The notes: generated from the letters alone by a model not told the origin. A stretch of 64,000 nucleotides of DNA from Nematostella vectensis (GCF_932526225.1 NC_064035.1:10403296-10467295); one strand, 5' to 3'. Shown: positions 37,401 to 49,652, numbered from the stretch's first letter. A program made the numbers and translations.

Positions 37401-39154
37401 TTTTGTCTTGTCGGATGATAAAAACCTAGTTGGCATGCTAACTTAACTTTTTGTTACAGCTTTTGTCTTGTCGGATGATAAAAACCTAGTTGGCATGCTA
37501 ACTTAACTTTTTGTTACAGCTTTTGTCTTGTCGGATGATAAAAACCTAGTTGGCATGCTAACTTACCTTTTTGTTACAGCTTTTGTCTTGTCAGATGATA
37601 AAAACCTAGTTGGAATGCTAACTCAACTTTTAGTTACAGCTTTTGTCTTGTCAGATGATAAAAACCTAGTTGGCATGCTAACTTAACTTTTTGTTACAGC
37701 TTTTGTCTTGTCGGATGATAAAAACCTAGTTGGCATGCCGTGGGAGATGACCCTTTTTAATGGATACCTCTTGCGCAAAAAGAATGGATATGTCTATGGA
37801 TACTGGTCCGACATACATCTTGTTCCAGAACTTCAGCTAGGTAAAGATCACAACATTTTGCAAGGGCCATTTATTATAAAAGATGGGCTATAGGATATTT
37901 TAGAAACAAAAGTAGCAGTCCCACCACCACTACACTCCTGAAAAGACAAAACTTAAAAGGGTAACAGGGTCCGAGAGGCAAGTAGAGTCGGAATTAGACA
38001 AAAGACATGGGATATGAATTCTTCTTATCACAAAAAAAATTAAGGAATTATTAAGTTCCCCTACCCCCCCCCCCCCCCCCCACCCCCTCACACACACCCA
38101 CGGCATCCCCTCGGCTGCGCTGTCTACTGTCATGCCTTCGCATTGTTTTTTTTTCTCACAAAGTTAACGTTTTCCCTCTAGCTCTCAATATATTCGCCAC
38201 AGGGATCCAGGAAGACACGGGGAAGTATTTTAAGGAGCTTGTTTCAGCGTTTCACGAGGTGCTATCCACCCCCGACAAGGTAAAGTGTTATCGTTTCTAA
38301 CGTGGCATGAGTAATTACGACATGAATGATAACGCTGGTGAAGATGGTGGTGATTAATGAAAGTGATAAAGATGTTGATGATTTTGTGGAGGTGACAATG
38401 ATGGTGCTGTCTATGGGGTGATGGTATTAATGCTGATGATACTTGGAATTTTTATTGCGGTGGCATAATGATGATGATGATGTCTGTGGGGCGATGGTTT
38501 TAATTATGACGATGTTTGATGTTTTTTATGGCGGTGACATTAATGATGATGATGGTTATAGGGGCATTGGTATTAATGGTATGGACGGTAGAATTAATGG
38601 TGATGATGATGGTGATATTTATAGGCGGTGGTATTTTAATGGCGTATTTTAATGGCGTTGATGATAGTGGTGTTTATGGAGGTTGTGGGTAATAATGAAC
38701 ATTGAGGATAACGATAATGATGTATGACAACACACATTGTTTCCTAGGGGAGGTTGTGGGTAATAATGAACATTGAGGATAACGATAATGATGTATGACA
38801 ACACACATTGTTTCCTAGGGTCCACTAACACCTCAGGATCCAGCTCCATTCATCGGCAAGTTTGTAACAAAGGACATCCCAACTGTTTCACAAATGGAAA
38901 TCGCTCTCCGTGGAAATAGATTGAATTTAGTAGTCCACCAAGGCCTCTATTTTTCACTCAATTATTTGACAGAAAGAACGTTCGAGATCTGGGATCGACG
39001 ACATGACACTGATTGCATGTCCCGGTTTATCTTGGGCGTCAATATGGAGAAGCTTTACTTTGAGCCGATTTCCAATGTGACACACCTCTCGCCGGGATTT
39101 AAAGTGCTGGGATTTCACCCGAGTGGATTGGCCTATTTTAACAGAACTGCATGA
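28424..39154 (+). CDS. LACTBL1: LACTBL1-like membrane-anchored serine beta-lactamase-family protein, complete, 11 exons
   Basis: Exons: 28424-28714, 30787-30912, 31837-31980, 32404-32525, 33141-33293, 34346-34474, 34919-35033, 35835-35916, 37700-37840, 38182-38279, 38819-39154 (TGA). Phases are consistent; 578 aa. A short cytoplasmic N-terminus precedes one hydrophobic segment at about residues 54-74 (VWIVLAFFVLLALIMTG), so a type II membrane protein with an outside catalytic domain is inferred. Penicillin-binding/class C beta-lactamase motifs are visible: SITK (S181, K184 = SxxK), LLTHMAGLP, YSN at 278-280 whose codon 279 is split by an intron, and KNG at 415-417 aligned with KTG/HTG before GYWSDIHLVPELQLG. 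The C-terminal ~110 residues look like the extra beta-rich domain of such proteins. CPKPP and FHIKNPF match what I remember of vertebrate LACTBL1. The substrate is unknown. Exon 9 is preceded by 23 partial copies of its own acceptor and start. Confidence 0.85.
31035..31155. mobile_element. truncated left end of the GGGTCATTATT element family
   Basis: Shares the run GTCATTATTTAACGG, then a GGGGAGGG tract and GAGGGC(A/C)TCAAATTTTAA, with the left part of the element at 15944. No right end is found, so it is a fragment inside intron 2 of the LACTBL1-like gene. Confidence 0.6.
31200..31335. repeat. two poly-G tracts (quadruplex-prone)
   Basis: GGGTGGGTGGGGGG-type run near 31202-31231 and an uninterrupted G run of about 20 near 31315-31334, inside intron 2 of the LACTBL1-like gene. 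Confidence 0.9.
32095..32380. repeat. AAC/CAR-rich trinucleotide repeat in intron 3
   Basis: Imperfect AACARC repeats (AACAACAGCAACAACA type), ending about 20 bases before the polypyrimidine stretch of exon 4. Any asparagine-rich frame is repeat-derived. Confidence 0.85.
32880..33036. mobile_element. short MITE remnant related to the GACC(C)CGTCCCCACGTAT family
   Basis: Left GACCACGTCCCCGTGTAT and right ATACGTGGGGACGGGGTC are inverted and resemble the ends of the 26078-26423 element. The target duplication is not preserved. An A18 run lies at about 32973-32990. Confidence 0.5.
33405..34338. repeat. 25-bp minisatellite filling intron 5 up to the exon 6 acceptor
   Basis: Unit GACGTTTGTAGTGACACCAC + GTTTT, about 37 copies. 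A higher-order block of about 395 bp is duplicated (33545-33930 and 33940-34320 carry the same variant order). The last unit runs into the acceptor GCGTTTTTATTAG|C at 34346. Confidence 0.92.
36301..37740 (+). repeat. 24 x 60-bp array duplicating the acceptor and start of exon 9
   Basis: Each unit contains ACTTAACTTTTTGTTACAG|, then the first ~39 bases of exon 9 (TTTTGTCTTGTCGGATGATA..., TTGGCATGC). The period is exactly 60 bp from 36301 to 37681. Only the last unit continues into the real exon (GGCATGCCGTGG); all earlier ones read GGC ATG CTA ACT TAA in the exon frame. Variant units (ACTTACC start, ACTCAACTTTTA) recur 420 bp apart (37141/37561 and 37201/37621), so the array has grown by 7-unit blocks. 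Confidence 0.97.
38060..38095. repeat. poly-C tract in intron 9
   Basis: A C run of about 17 bases (near 38065-38080) followed by C/A-rich sequence, between exons 9 and 10. Confidence 0.9.
38320..38680. repeat. GAT/GGT-rich microsatellite in intron 10
   Basis: Imperfect GATGATG and GGTGATGATG repeats over about 350 bp. It runs directly into the duplicated acceptor block at 38685. Confidence 0.85.
38685..38820 (+). repeat. two-copy duplication (~65 bp) of the exon 11 acceptor
   Basis: GGTTGTGGGTAATAATGAAC ... TTGTTTCCTAGGG occurs at about 38683-38750 and 38752-38820. Both end with the same polypyrimidine-AG (TTTCCTAG|GG). The downstream one at 38819 gives the in-frame exon. Confidence 0.9.
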
Positions 39155-39622
39155 TCTATTATGATACCGGAGTAACTAACAGTGGCGGATCAAGGGGGGC
39201 GTTCAAGAAGGGCCGATACCCCCCTCCCTCCCCTTTCATTTATATATTGATGCCCATGCGGAGGTGCCCCTCCCCCACCCCTTTTTATGAAACCCTAGAT
39301 CCCCTCCTATGTTACTAATCTATGCAAGGGTTGACCAAGGGTGATTTCTCAAAAAGTGGTACGCGAAATTTGTTTGCAACATAGCCATTGCCTAAGTTTG
39401 TAAATAGTTTCAGGGGCGTAGCCAGGGGGTGGCCAAGGGGGCCCGGGCCCCCTCCTTCTAGGAGCCAAAAAAACAGTAAATGTATGAGACATTATCTCAG
39501 ATACAGGAGAAAATGCCCTGAAAGGGCCTTTTGCCCCCCTCCTGGGTACGCCGCTGATTGTTTTATTGGGTGAGTGCTCCAAACCCTCTATAACTCTCAT
39601 ACACTCAATAACTCAAAAGTCC
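39155..39622. other. 3' flank of the LACTBL1-like gene
   Basis: Contains G/C-run-rich repeats: a fragment starting near 39178 (AGTGGCGGATCAAGGGGGGC) and the element at 39411. No near poly(A) signal was found; AATAAA occurs only near 40038 and 40098. Confidence 0.4.
39411..39556. mobile_element. 146-bp MITE, hAT-like ends
   Basis: Left CAGGGGCGTAGCCAGGGGG, right CCTGGGTACGCCGCTG, i.e. imperfect inverted repeats starting with CAG. Flanks AATAGTTT and ATTGTTTT are a possible degraded 8-bp duplication. The superfamily call rests only on the CAG(G)GGCG terminus. Confidence 0.5.
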
Positions 39623-39991
39623 TCATAGATCGGAGTCATTTTTGTTTCTCTTCAAGCAATGTTCACATAGTTGTATCCTCGACAACTCGAACAACAGACT
39701 TTTTACCGAGGTATTCTCTAGAAAAGTTGTACATTTTTCTAACATGATGTTTCTATGTTCTTGTTTTAGTTCAGTAAGCAATGGTATATTGGGTAACGGA
39801 TAATTACTCAAATCGTTTTCCAGATAACCCCAAATAACAGCTTTATAAAGCTTATCACGATTATTTTGCTTGTATTTATATACAATAGAACGTGTACGGA
39901 AGAACAACATCGTGGCGTTCGTAGCCTTATTAGACGATACCAAGCTGTAATAATAACCGCTGAACCTTTGGTAACGTCGTTTTAGGGTCAA
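39623..39991 (-). CDS. unassigned 122-codon open frame, possibly an exon or repeat-derived
   Basis: An uninterrupted minus-strand frame starting MTLKRRYQRF and ending KRNKNDSDL, with mixed amino-acid composition and no low-complexity sequence. I do not recognise a domain. It lies 0.5 kb downstream of the LACTBL1-like gene, in the opposite direction, and 230 bp downstream of a second minus-strand frame at 40224-40652. No convincing splice sites join the two. It could be part of a degraded mobile element. Confidence 0.25.
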   Translation of the reverse strand: MTLKRRYQRFSGYYYSLVSSNKATNATMLFFRTRSIVYKYKQNNRDKLYKAVIWGYLENDLSNYPLPNIPLLTELKQEHRNIMLEKCTTFLENTSVKSLLFELSRIQLCEHCLKRNKNDSDL

Positions 39992-40223
39992 AGAGACACA
40001 TTACAGAGGCACTTGCACGCTTGTTCTTAGAAAGTTTAATAAAATACGAAAAAGTGTGTGTAACGTGAAATCTTGCCGATTACTTCGCTCAAGTGTAATA
40101 AATAAAACTGAGCCAATTTTCCGTAAAAGGTGTTTTTATGTATAGTATCTGATTGGTTTATTTAATATGCAATTGCAAGGTTTGAGTTAAGGAACACTGT
40201 TCCGACGCCTAAAAGTGCTATTT

Positions 40224-40652
40224 TTATTCTATTTCCATCTGCTCGATGTTAGGCGTTCGAACTACAATATTGTATTTATCTGAAAGATCAGAGGTATTTT
40301 TATAAACCTGGATAGTTATCTTAACTATTCCGCGTGGTTTTGACTGTTCGTCACCGTGAAAGTGCCATTCATTAAAAATCTGTAAATTATGGTTTCGAGT
40401 GTGGTCCTTAATAGAGTTCTCCAGTTTTAGTGATATTGTTTTGATGACTTTTGTAAATAGATCAGTTTCACTCGCTGAAACACAATATAAAAATATAAAA
40501 AAACTAAATACAACCAACGCAGGGCTTGATATGGAAAGCGGATGATGTGGTCCTCGTCTACTGGTCAAGACTGCGGCCCCTGAGCAGGCACAAATTGAAA
40601 AAAAACCATCGATGGATGAGTGTAAACATGCTAGCGTGTAAAATATAAACAT
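40224..40652 (-). CDS. unassigned 142-codon open frame with a hydrophobic segment
   Basis: A minus-strand frame with a hydrophobic run (PALVVFSFFIFLYCVSAS) that resembles a signal peptide or membrane anchor, followed by about 80 polar residues beginning ETDLFTKVIKTI. The first 45 codons look non-coding, so if real the start lies in an upstream exon. No family is recognised. The open frame may be chance in AT-rich DNA. Confidence 0.25.
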   Translation of the reverse strand: MFIFYTLACLHSSIDGFFSICACSGAAVLTSRRGPHHPLSISSPALVVFSFFIFLYCVSASETDLFTKVIKTISLKLENSIKDHTRNHNLQIFNEWHFHGDEQSKPRGIVKITIQVYKNTSDLSDKYNIVVRTPNIEQMEIE

Positions 40653-40689
40653 CTACTGGTATTTCGTAAAAAAAGTTTTGTTTCATACC

Positions 40690-41430
40690 CCACACCCTCC
40701 CACCTAATCCTTGCTTCACATCCCTAACCCTTACCCAAGCCCTGCTTCACATCCTTCACCCTCTCCCCCAAGCCTTCTACACATCCCTCACCCTCTCACC
40801 CAAGCCCTGCTACACACCCCTTACCCTCTCAACCAAGCCCTGCTTCACACCCCTCACCCCCTTTCACAAGCTCTGCTTCACATTCCTCGCCCTTTCAACC
40901 AAGCCCTGCTTCACGTCCCTCACACTTTAAACCAATCCCTGCTACACACACACCCCTCACCCTCCCATCCAAGCCCTGCTTCTCACCCTCCAACCCAAGC
41001 CCTGCATCACACCTCTCACCCAAGCCCTGCTACACATCCCTCACCCAAACCCTGCTTCACATTCCTCACCCTCTCAACCAAGCCCTGCTTCTCACCCTCC
41101 AACCCAAGCCCTGCTTCACACCTCTCACCTAAGCCCTGCTACACATCCCTCACCCAAACCCTGCTTCACATCCCTCACCCTCTCAACCAAGCCCTGCTAC
41201 ACATCCCACACCCTCTCACCCAAGCCCTGCTACACACCTCTCACCCAAGCCCTGCTTCACATTCGTCACCCTCTCACCCAAACCCTGCTTCACATTCCTC
41301 ACCCTCTCCTTCAAGCCCTGCTTCACATCCCTCACCCTCTCAACCAAGCCCTGTTTCACACCCCTCACCCTCTCAACCAAGCTTTGCTTCGCACCCCTTA
41401 CCCTCTCACCAAAGCCCTGCTTCACGCAAT
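40690..41430. repeat. 33-bp C-rich minisatellite, about 22 copies
   Basis: Unit CCCTGCTTCACATCCCTCAC + CCTCTCAACCAAG. Because 33 is a multiple of three, a 274-codon frame (repeating LLHIPHPLTQA) stays open over it, but it has no splice context or neighbouring exons and is judged repeat-derived. Confidence 0.88.
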
Positions 41431-41489
41431 GCGTACTACGCTTCGTTTGAAAGGAGCTGTACAAACAAAAATGTATGTAAACGTGCAAG

Positions 41490-41574
41490 GATCGCGCACC
41501 CTATCGAACATGCGCACTTGCAAGAATACCACTGAACATTGTGACGTCGTACATTGTAAATTCGTGTAAAGCAC
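41490..41574 (+). promoter_or_regulatory. CRE-like promoter module, first copy
   Basis: Carries ATCGCG, GCGCACTTGCAAGAATA, GTGACGTCG (41541-41549) and TGTAAAGCAC in the same order and spacing range as the module at 41713-41811. The CRE core differs by one base from the palindrome. Confidence 0.4.
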
Positions 41575-41584
41575 TCTAATTATG

Positions 41585-41700
41585 AATAAATACAAAAAGC
41601 CCAAATAGTCGTGTCCGTGAACCAGCAGTCTGCCCCGAAGAAGTCTTATTAAAGACAAAAAATTGACAGAGTCGAATGACAGTTGTTGGTGTATTGCCCT
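41585..41700 (+). mobile_element. fragment of a Penelope-like element terminal repeat
   Basis: AAATACAAAAAGCCCAAATA, GTCTGCCC.GAAGAAGTCTTA and TTGGTGTATT match the element in IQCB1 intron 2. Flanking CTCTAATTATGA / CTCTAATCATGC suggests a ~12-bp target duplication. It sits between two copies of the CRE module. Confidence 0.6.
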
Positions 41701-41712
41701 CTAATCATGCAT

Positions 41713-41811
41713 AGATCGCGTATTCTCTCAAGCACGCGCACTTTCAGGAATATGGATGAAGATTGTGACGTCACAACTAATCCTTCGCGATCGCAAACTT
41801 TTGTAAAGCAC
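41713..41811 (+). promoter_or_regulatory. CRE-containing promoter module, second copy
   Basis: Just upstream of the cyclic-nucleotide-binding gene (start 41831) is a perfect CRE palindrome TGACGTCA at 41766-41773. It is embedded in a module with ATCGCG, GCGCACTT, a caggaata element and TTGTAAAGCAC in the same order as a copy at 41490-41574, where the core reads TGACGTCG. The two copies flank a Penelope-like fragment. Confidence 0.5.
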
Positions 41812-41830
41812 GCGTTTCTTGCTAAGAAAA

Positions 41831-44800
41831 ATGGCAAACCCTCTAACGCAGATAATATGGGACTTGGCTGAGTCAATTCTGTCGAAACCTTCTGAACAGC
41901 GCGATGACGCCGATCTCGAACATATTATTTGCTGGTTCAGGCAACGAAGCCCTCTCTTCAAACTCCTTGAGGACGGTAAGCCATCTGTTTTCTTTTAAAA
42001 GGTTTCTACATCACGTTAAAGTGAGCGTTGGTTGCTTTGCCAGCAATTTTAATGGTAAAACAATTTTGCGTTCTCCATGCGGGTTGCTCAAGGACTCCTA
42101 CTCAGTCAGGGCTGTATCTACGCATAACACGTTGGAGTAATGCCGCTGTCTAGCAGCGTCGTCGTAAACTTTAATTGTCTTCACAAGTTGGCTCACCTTA
42201 TCTAATTTCGGTCGATGGACGTTGCACTAAAGCGAAGATGGGTGGGACTGTAATATAAATGTATCCTTCGCCAATTTATCTTTACAGATGCACTACTGGA
42301 TATAATAAAAAATGTGACTCTGACGAGATATCGAAAAGACAATATTATCATGAGACAGGGCGAGAAAGGCAACTGGTAATATTACTATCAATAATTTCAT
42401 TATTATTATTAGCATCATTATTCTGATAATCATCGTTATCATTGTTGTTGTTGTTATTATAATAATTATTTTTTTTGTCATTACATCATCATCATTATAA
42501 ATATTGTTTAAATTGTTGTTGTTAGTAATGAACTACATGGAGCGTTTCTTTATGGAGACTAATGTCTGTGGTTATTGATGCGATCTCAATATTTTCCATT
42601 CTTCTATTCCAGCTTTTACATCATACTCAAAGGTAGTGTATCTGTGTATGCCAAACAGGATGGTGACGGAGAGGCCGCCACCCATCACGAACAAAGCGTG
42701 CGCAGCCATAAGGAACGGCTCTTGCTGTTTGGAGCAGAGCTTTCTTCTTTGCGCGCAGGGCGCAGCTTCGGCGAGATGGTGATGGTCGATGAGAGGAAAG
42801 AGCGCAATGCAACAGTCATCGCAGATGAGGCCACTATGCTTATCAGTATAGACGAGAAGCTTTATGAGCGCTCCCTTTACTATTACAGCCGCGAATGGAA
42901 AAGAAAGGTTGGTTTTATGCATGTCTTCGTTAATGAGTTGGAAACAGTTGTTTCGTGCTAAATAAAAACTCAAAAAAATATGGATTAATATCAAATAAAT
43001 CTTTAAATTGTACCAAAATAAAAGATTTCACGTAAATTTAGCCAATAAACAACAATCAATATCCCCTACAAAATGCATTAAGCTAATGAAACATTATCAA
43101 TAGTAAAGTTGATGCATATCCCTTCCCTTTTTTGCTCCTCCCATCCATAGCTTATAAAACATTTATCTTAAAAATTCCTATCTGAGGTGGAGGGCGGATG
43201 TTTAGCTATAATTGATTTTTAAATGTTTAAAATCATAAATTTATTTGGGTTTATTTTACATTCACCCAGGTCGAATTTGTTAAGACCTCGCCAATATTTG
43301 CATCGTGGCCTTCTACAATGAAAACAATGCTTGTAGAAAACTTAAAAGCGCATCGAGTGAACTTTGAGGCGATGGTGGTTCGCCAGAACGAACCATGTGG
43401 GAGTGTGTATTTCATTGCCGATGGCCTCGCAAGAGTCACCCTACAGCCAAGTATTGCCTCCAACCAGTTCCATGCTTGGAAAAAGGCACCAGCGAGAAAG
43501 CAACATGGTATACAAGTAGAGGATCACAATTCAAAGGTAATGACAAAATTAAACGCGATTTGCAAACTATTGCAGTATGGCACAGCTAGGGATGAAACGC
43601 ATGAACCAGCTCGCTCCCTTCCACCCCTCGGTCACAAAAATGTGGTTATTTCTTATTCAAAGAATCGCGAAATGACGCCCCCTCCCCTAAACAACTACTA
43701 TGGGTACCTCACTGAAGTACGCTTTTGCAATTAAAAGAGTCGAATTGGGACGTTCAAAGTGTTTATCTATATGTCTGTAGGATGACGACGAAGACGTCGC
43801 CAAGATGTTGACCGTGATACAGAAACGTCGCAAGCGTCAGTTGCTAGGTTACGCAGCGATGGAGAGGCGCCTGCGTGCACGAACCGTTTGCGTGGCTGTG
43901 ATTGGTCAAAATGACATCATTGGGGGTATTGAGATGATCTTGGATCTGCCCGCGTACTGTGCAAGCGTCGAGTGCTTGGAGTCCCTTGAATGCTACGAGC
44001 TGGACAAGGCCAGCTTCCATCGTCTGGCCGTGAAGCGTAACCCTGAAACGCTAAAGATGATAGGCAAAGTTGCACTTACAAAACTGAAAATGCGCGCGGA
44101 TCGACTATCAATGATACCACTTTATCAATTCTTGGTAGAAAAGGCTAAAACCGTGACATTGGAGACTAACAAGACAAAGCACCACGGGAAAAAGCGTAAG
44201 TTGGCATTAGCTTCTGTTGGTAGAACCGTGACATCCCTTGGCATTGTAAAATCCAACACTGTAAATAAAGGCAAGCTGCTCGAGAGGTTGACCCTCGGGT
44301 CGCCAGCTACAGGTGGTCGCACGAGTGAGAGTGTTCCTGCAAGACCATCTACCGCACCTTCTACCGGCGGCGGCGAGGATGGCAAAAAAGGGTAAGGCAA
44401 ACAAGGATATCTTTTATTGCTAAAAACACGAGCCAATGTATCAGTAGCAATTGTATGCTGTGTTTGGATCCAAGGTGAAGCAGAAAATGAGTCTCTCTTA
44501 TAATACTGCGCGCAAGCAACGCCGGCATTGCCAATAGCACGCTCGCACACATAATAACAATGTTTATGTAACAATTTTTCTATAAGCTTGTGTTGTGAAG
44601 TCATAATTCGAATGAGCGCCCCGAACCATCACGGTAGATGGCACACCCAACCTGTGTGAGCCATTTCGTGCATAGCCATTTTAATCTAAACGTTCTAAAA
44701 AAACAAGCTAGAGCTGTGCCCTTTTAAAGAAAAATACTGTGAACTATTCAAATCATCACGGTAGATGGGGTTCCAGGAAAGGAACAACATATCAAGAAAA

Positions 44801-45977
44801 GGCCGCGACGGAGATGTGATCTTTTATGTCATTTATGAAATGTTTTTTTTGCAGCGACTCGAAACGGCGCAACAAAAAGGTAAGTGGGGAAATTCCAAGT
44901 AAGCAATATAATGTGTTCATTAGCACCCTCATCGTCTCTCGATGCTAAAGAAAACGATGCAATGTATTGTTGAATGATCAGGGCCATAGCATCCTAGCCA
45001 GCAATATAACTTGTTCATCAGCCCCCTCATCGTCTCTCGGTGCTAAAGAAAACAATGAAATGCATTGTTGAATGATCAGGGCCATAGCATCCTAGTAAGC
45101 AATATAACTTGTTCATCAGCCCCCTCATCGTCTCTCGATGCTAAAGAAAACGATGCAATGTATTGTTGAATGATCAGGGCCATAGCATTGTAGTAAGCAA
45201 TAACTTGTTCATCAGCCCCCTCATCGTCTCTCGATGCTAAAGAAAACGATGCAATGCATTTTTGAATGATCAGGGCCATAGCATCCTAGTAAGCAATATA
45301 ACTTGTTCATCAGCCCCCTCATCGTCTCTCGATGCTAAAGAAAACGATGCAATGCATTTTTTAATGATCAGGGCCATAGCATCCTAGCCAGCAATATAAC
45401 TTGTTCATCAGCCCCCTCATCGTCTCTCGATGCTAAAGAAAACGATGCAATGCATTTTTGAATGATCAGGGCCATAGCATCCTAGCCAGCAATATAACTT
45501 GTTCATCAGCCCCCTCATCGTCTCTCGATGCTAAAGAAAACGATGCAATGCATTTTTGAATGATCAGGGCCATAGCATCCTAGCCAGCAATATAACTTGT
45601 TCATCAGCCCCCTCATCTTCTCTCGATGCTAAAGAAAACGATGCAATGCATTGTTGAATGATCAGGGCCATAGCATTGCCCCCCCCCCCCCCCCAATGTT
45701 TTCTTGATGTTTCTGTATAGTGCCCCCCAACCCAACCCAATAATTCCAGGCCTGCTATTATGTCGTTTTTATTAGAAACAAATTTATTACAGAGGGAGTC
45801 TTGAGAAAAGAAGAAGCTCCATGTGAAAACAAATAGAATCCAGGACTGTCAATAAAATAACAATCTAAATAATGTTATCAACAGGATAACAAGAAACAAT
45901 ACACAGCAGAAGAATTCCGCGCATTGAAGAAGAAAGTTCAGTCTACTGGTAAAATGATTGGTCGAGTATCTGATTAG
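41831..45977 (+). CDS. cyclic nucleotide-binding domain protein (CNBD2-like candidate), 7 exons
   Basis: Exons: 41831-41975, 42288-42375, 42613-42907, 43270-43536, 43781-44391, 44855-44879 (25-nt microexon), 45885-45977 (TAG). The total is 1524 nt, 507 aa, with all phases matching. Residues about 49-160 form a cyclic nucleotide-binding domain: RQGEKGNCFYIILKGSVSVY, then GRSFGEMVMVDE and ERNATV, which correspond to the FGE...R(A/T)A phosphate-binding cassette with Asn in place of the usual small residue after Arg. A long insert separates the beta strands. A second, more divergent domain runs from about residue 180 (NEPCGSVYFIADGLARV) to about 345. The tail is basic (GKKRKLA, KRRNKK). It belongs to the CNBD1/CNBD2 type of soluble protein rather than channels, since no membrane segment is visible. 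The exact orthologue is not certain. The upstream region contains a CRE palindrome. An additional upstream exon cannot be excluded. Confidence 0.85.
42380..42525. repeat. ATT/GTT trinucleotide-rich stretch in intron 2 of the CNB gene
   Basis: Runs of ATTATTATT, ATCATTATT and GTTGTTGTTGTT. No coding potential. Confidence 0.8.
44698..44755. repeat. dispersed ~60-bp repeat copy, paired with 46628-46690
   Basis: CTAGAGCTGTGCCCTTTTAA and AGAAAAATACTGTGA occur here and again at 46634-46675 with few differences. The element type is unknown. Confidence 0.7.
44895..45676. repeat. eight ~98-bp tandem repeats beginning beside the exon 6 donor
   Basis: Unit includes AGCAATATAACTTGTTCATC, CTCATCGTCTCTCGATGCTA and GATCAGGGCCATAGCATCCT. 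It starts about 15 bases after the donor AAAAAG|GTAAGT at 44880. Several copies carry CTAGTAAGCAAT, a weak donor-like word. It ends in a C run of about 18 (45677-45694). Confidence 0.92.
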
Positions 45978-46830
45978 AAAAATATGAGAAGGACGACGTC
46001 TGTCAAATCAATGGATTTATTAAAATACAGTTTGTTAGAAGTTGATTTATACAGTATTATCTTCACAAATAAACACAATTATAATAACTGAATGATATTA
46101 ATTAAGAAAACAGAAAAATAAAGTTCTAATTTCTTATTATATGTACGATATACAATGACATTTTTTTTACGTAGTTAAAACAGTAATACTGAGGAATGTA
46201 TTTACAGAGATAAAACTATGTCTAACGACCTTTGAAAGGCACCCCATGATGCAAACTACAAGGCCATTTACAAGAGCACAAAACAGTTGAAACTTATAGT
46301 ATCGAGCCAAAAAACATTGGATAAAAAGCGTTAAGCATATCAGAGCTAGATATAGTCATACATGAGTCATCCAGTATTTGACTTTAGAATAGGGCACAAC
46401 ATGTGAAGTTCATATTGGTTTGCTTATCACACTTAATTACATGATGTAAATGACAAACATTGATTTAAGCCTCAATACAGAGAAAAAGACAATTCCCACC
46501 TCAGCAAGGATTACTAGGCCTACAGAGCATCCTTACTACAAGTACATACATACTTTAGCAGATGTATAATCCACAACATGTGTGTTTGCTATTGCATGAA
46601 TAACTATCTATTCCAAACCTTCTAAAAGTAAAACAAACTAGAGCTGTACCCTTTTAAAGAAAAATACTGTGAGCTCCTTTGAATCTTTTAATCACAGCAA
46701 GTAAAAACACCATGTGCCATGTTATCTTGGAAAGAAGGCCTTACCAGAATGTTCCCTTGCCATAGACTAACTAGCAACAGGTTATATAGATGGGTATCAC
46801 ATGTGGTCGGCAGATGGCAAGCCATGCCTT
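45978..46830. other. convergent 3' region between the CNB gene and HP1
   Basis: AT-rich sequence between two converging stop codons. It holds poly(A) signals in both directions near 46016-46073 and the dispersed repeat copy at 46628-46690. No exon was seen. Confidence 0.6.
46068..46073 (+). terminator. poly(A) signal AATAAA for the cyclic-nucleotide-binding gene
   Basis: AATAAA 91 bases after the TAG at 45975-45977, in an AT-rich 3' region. On the opposite strand TTTATT at 46016-46021 could serve the convergent HP1 gene, giving overlapping 3' UTRs. Confidence 0.45.

Positions 46831-49652
<2,822 letters not shown>

Noticed and set aside
36301-37740. Array read as 24 alternative exons encoding repeated peptide
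   Set aside because: Each unit carries an acceptor but no donor, and the exon frame meets TAA before the next acceptor, so units cannot be serial exons.
40711-41535. 274-codon plus-strand frame
   Set aside because: It is the translation of a 33-bp C-rich minisatellite; periodicity divisible by three keeps it open, and no exon or domain context exists.
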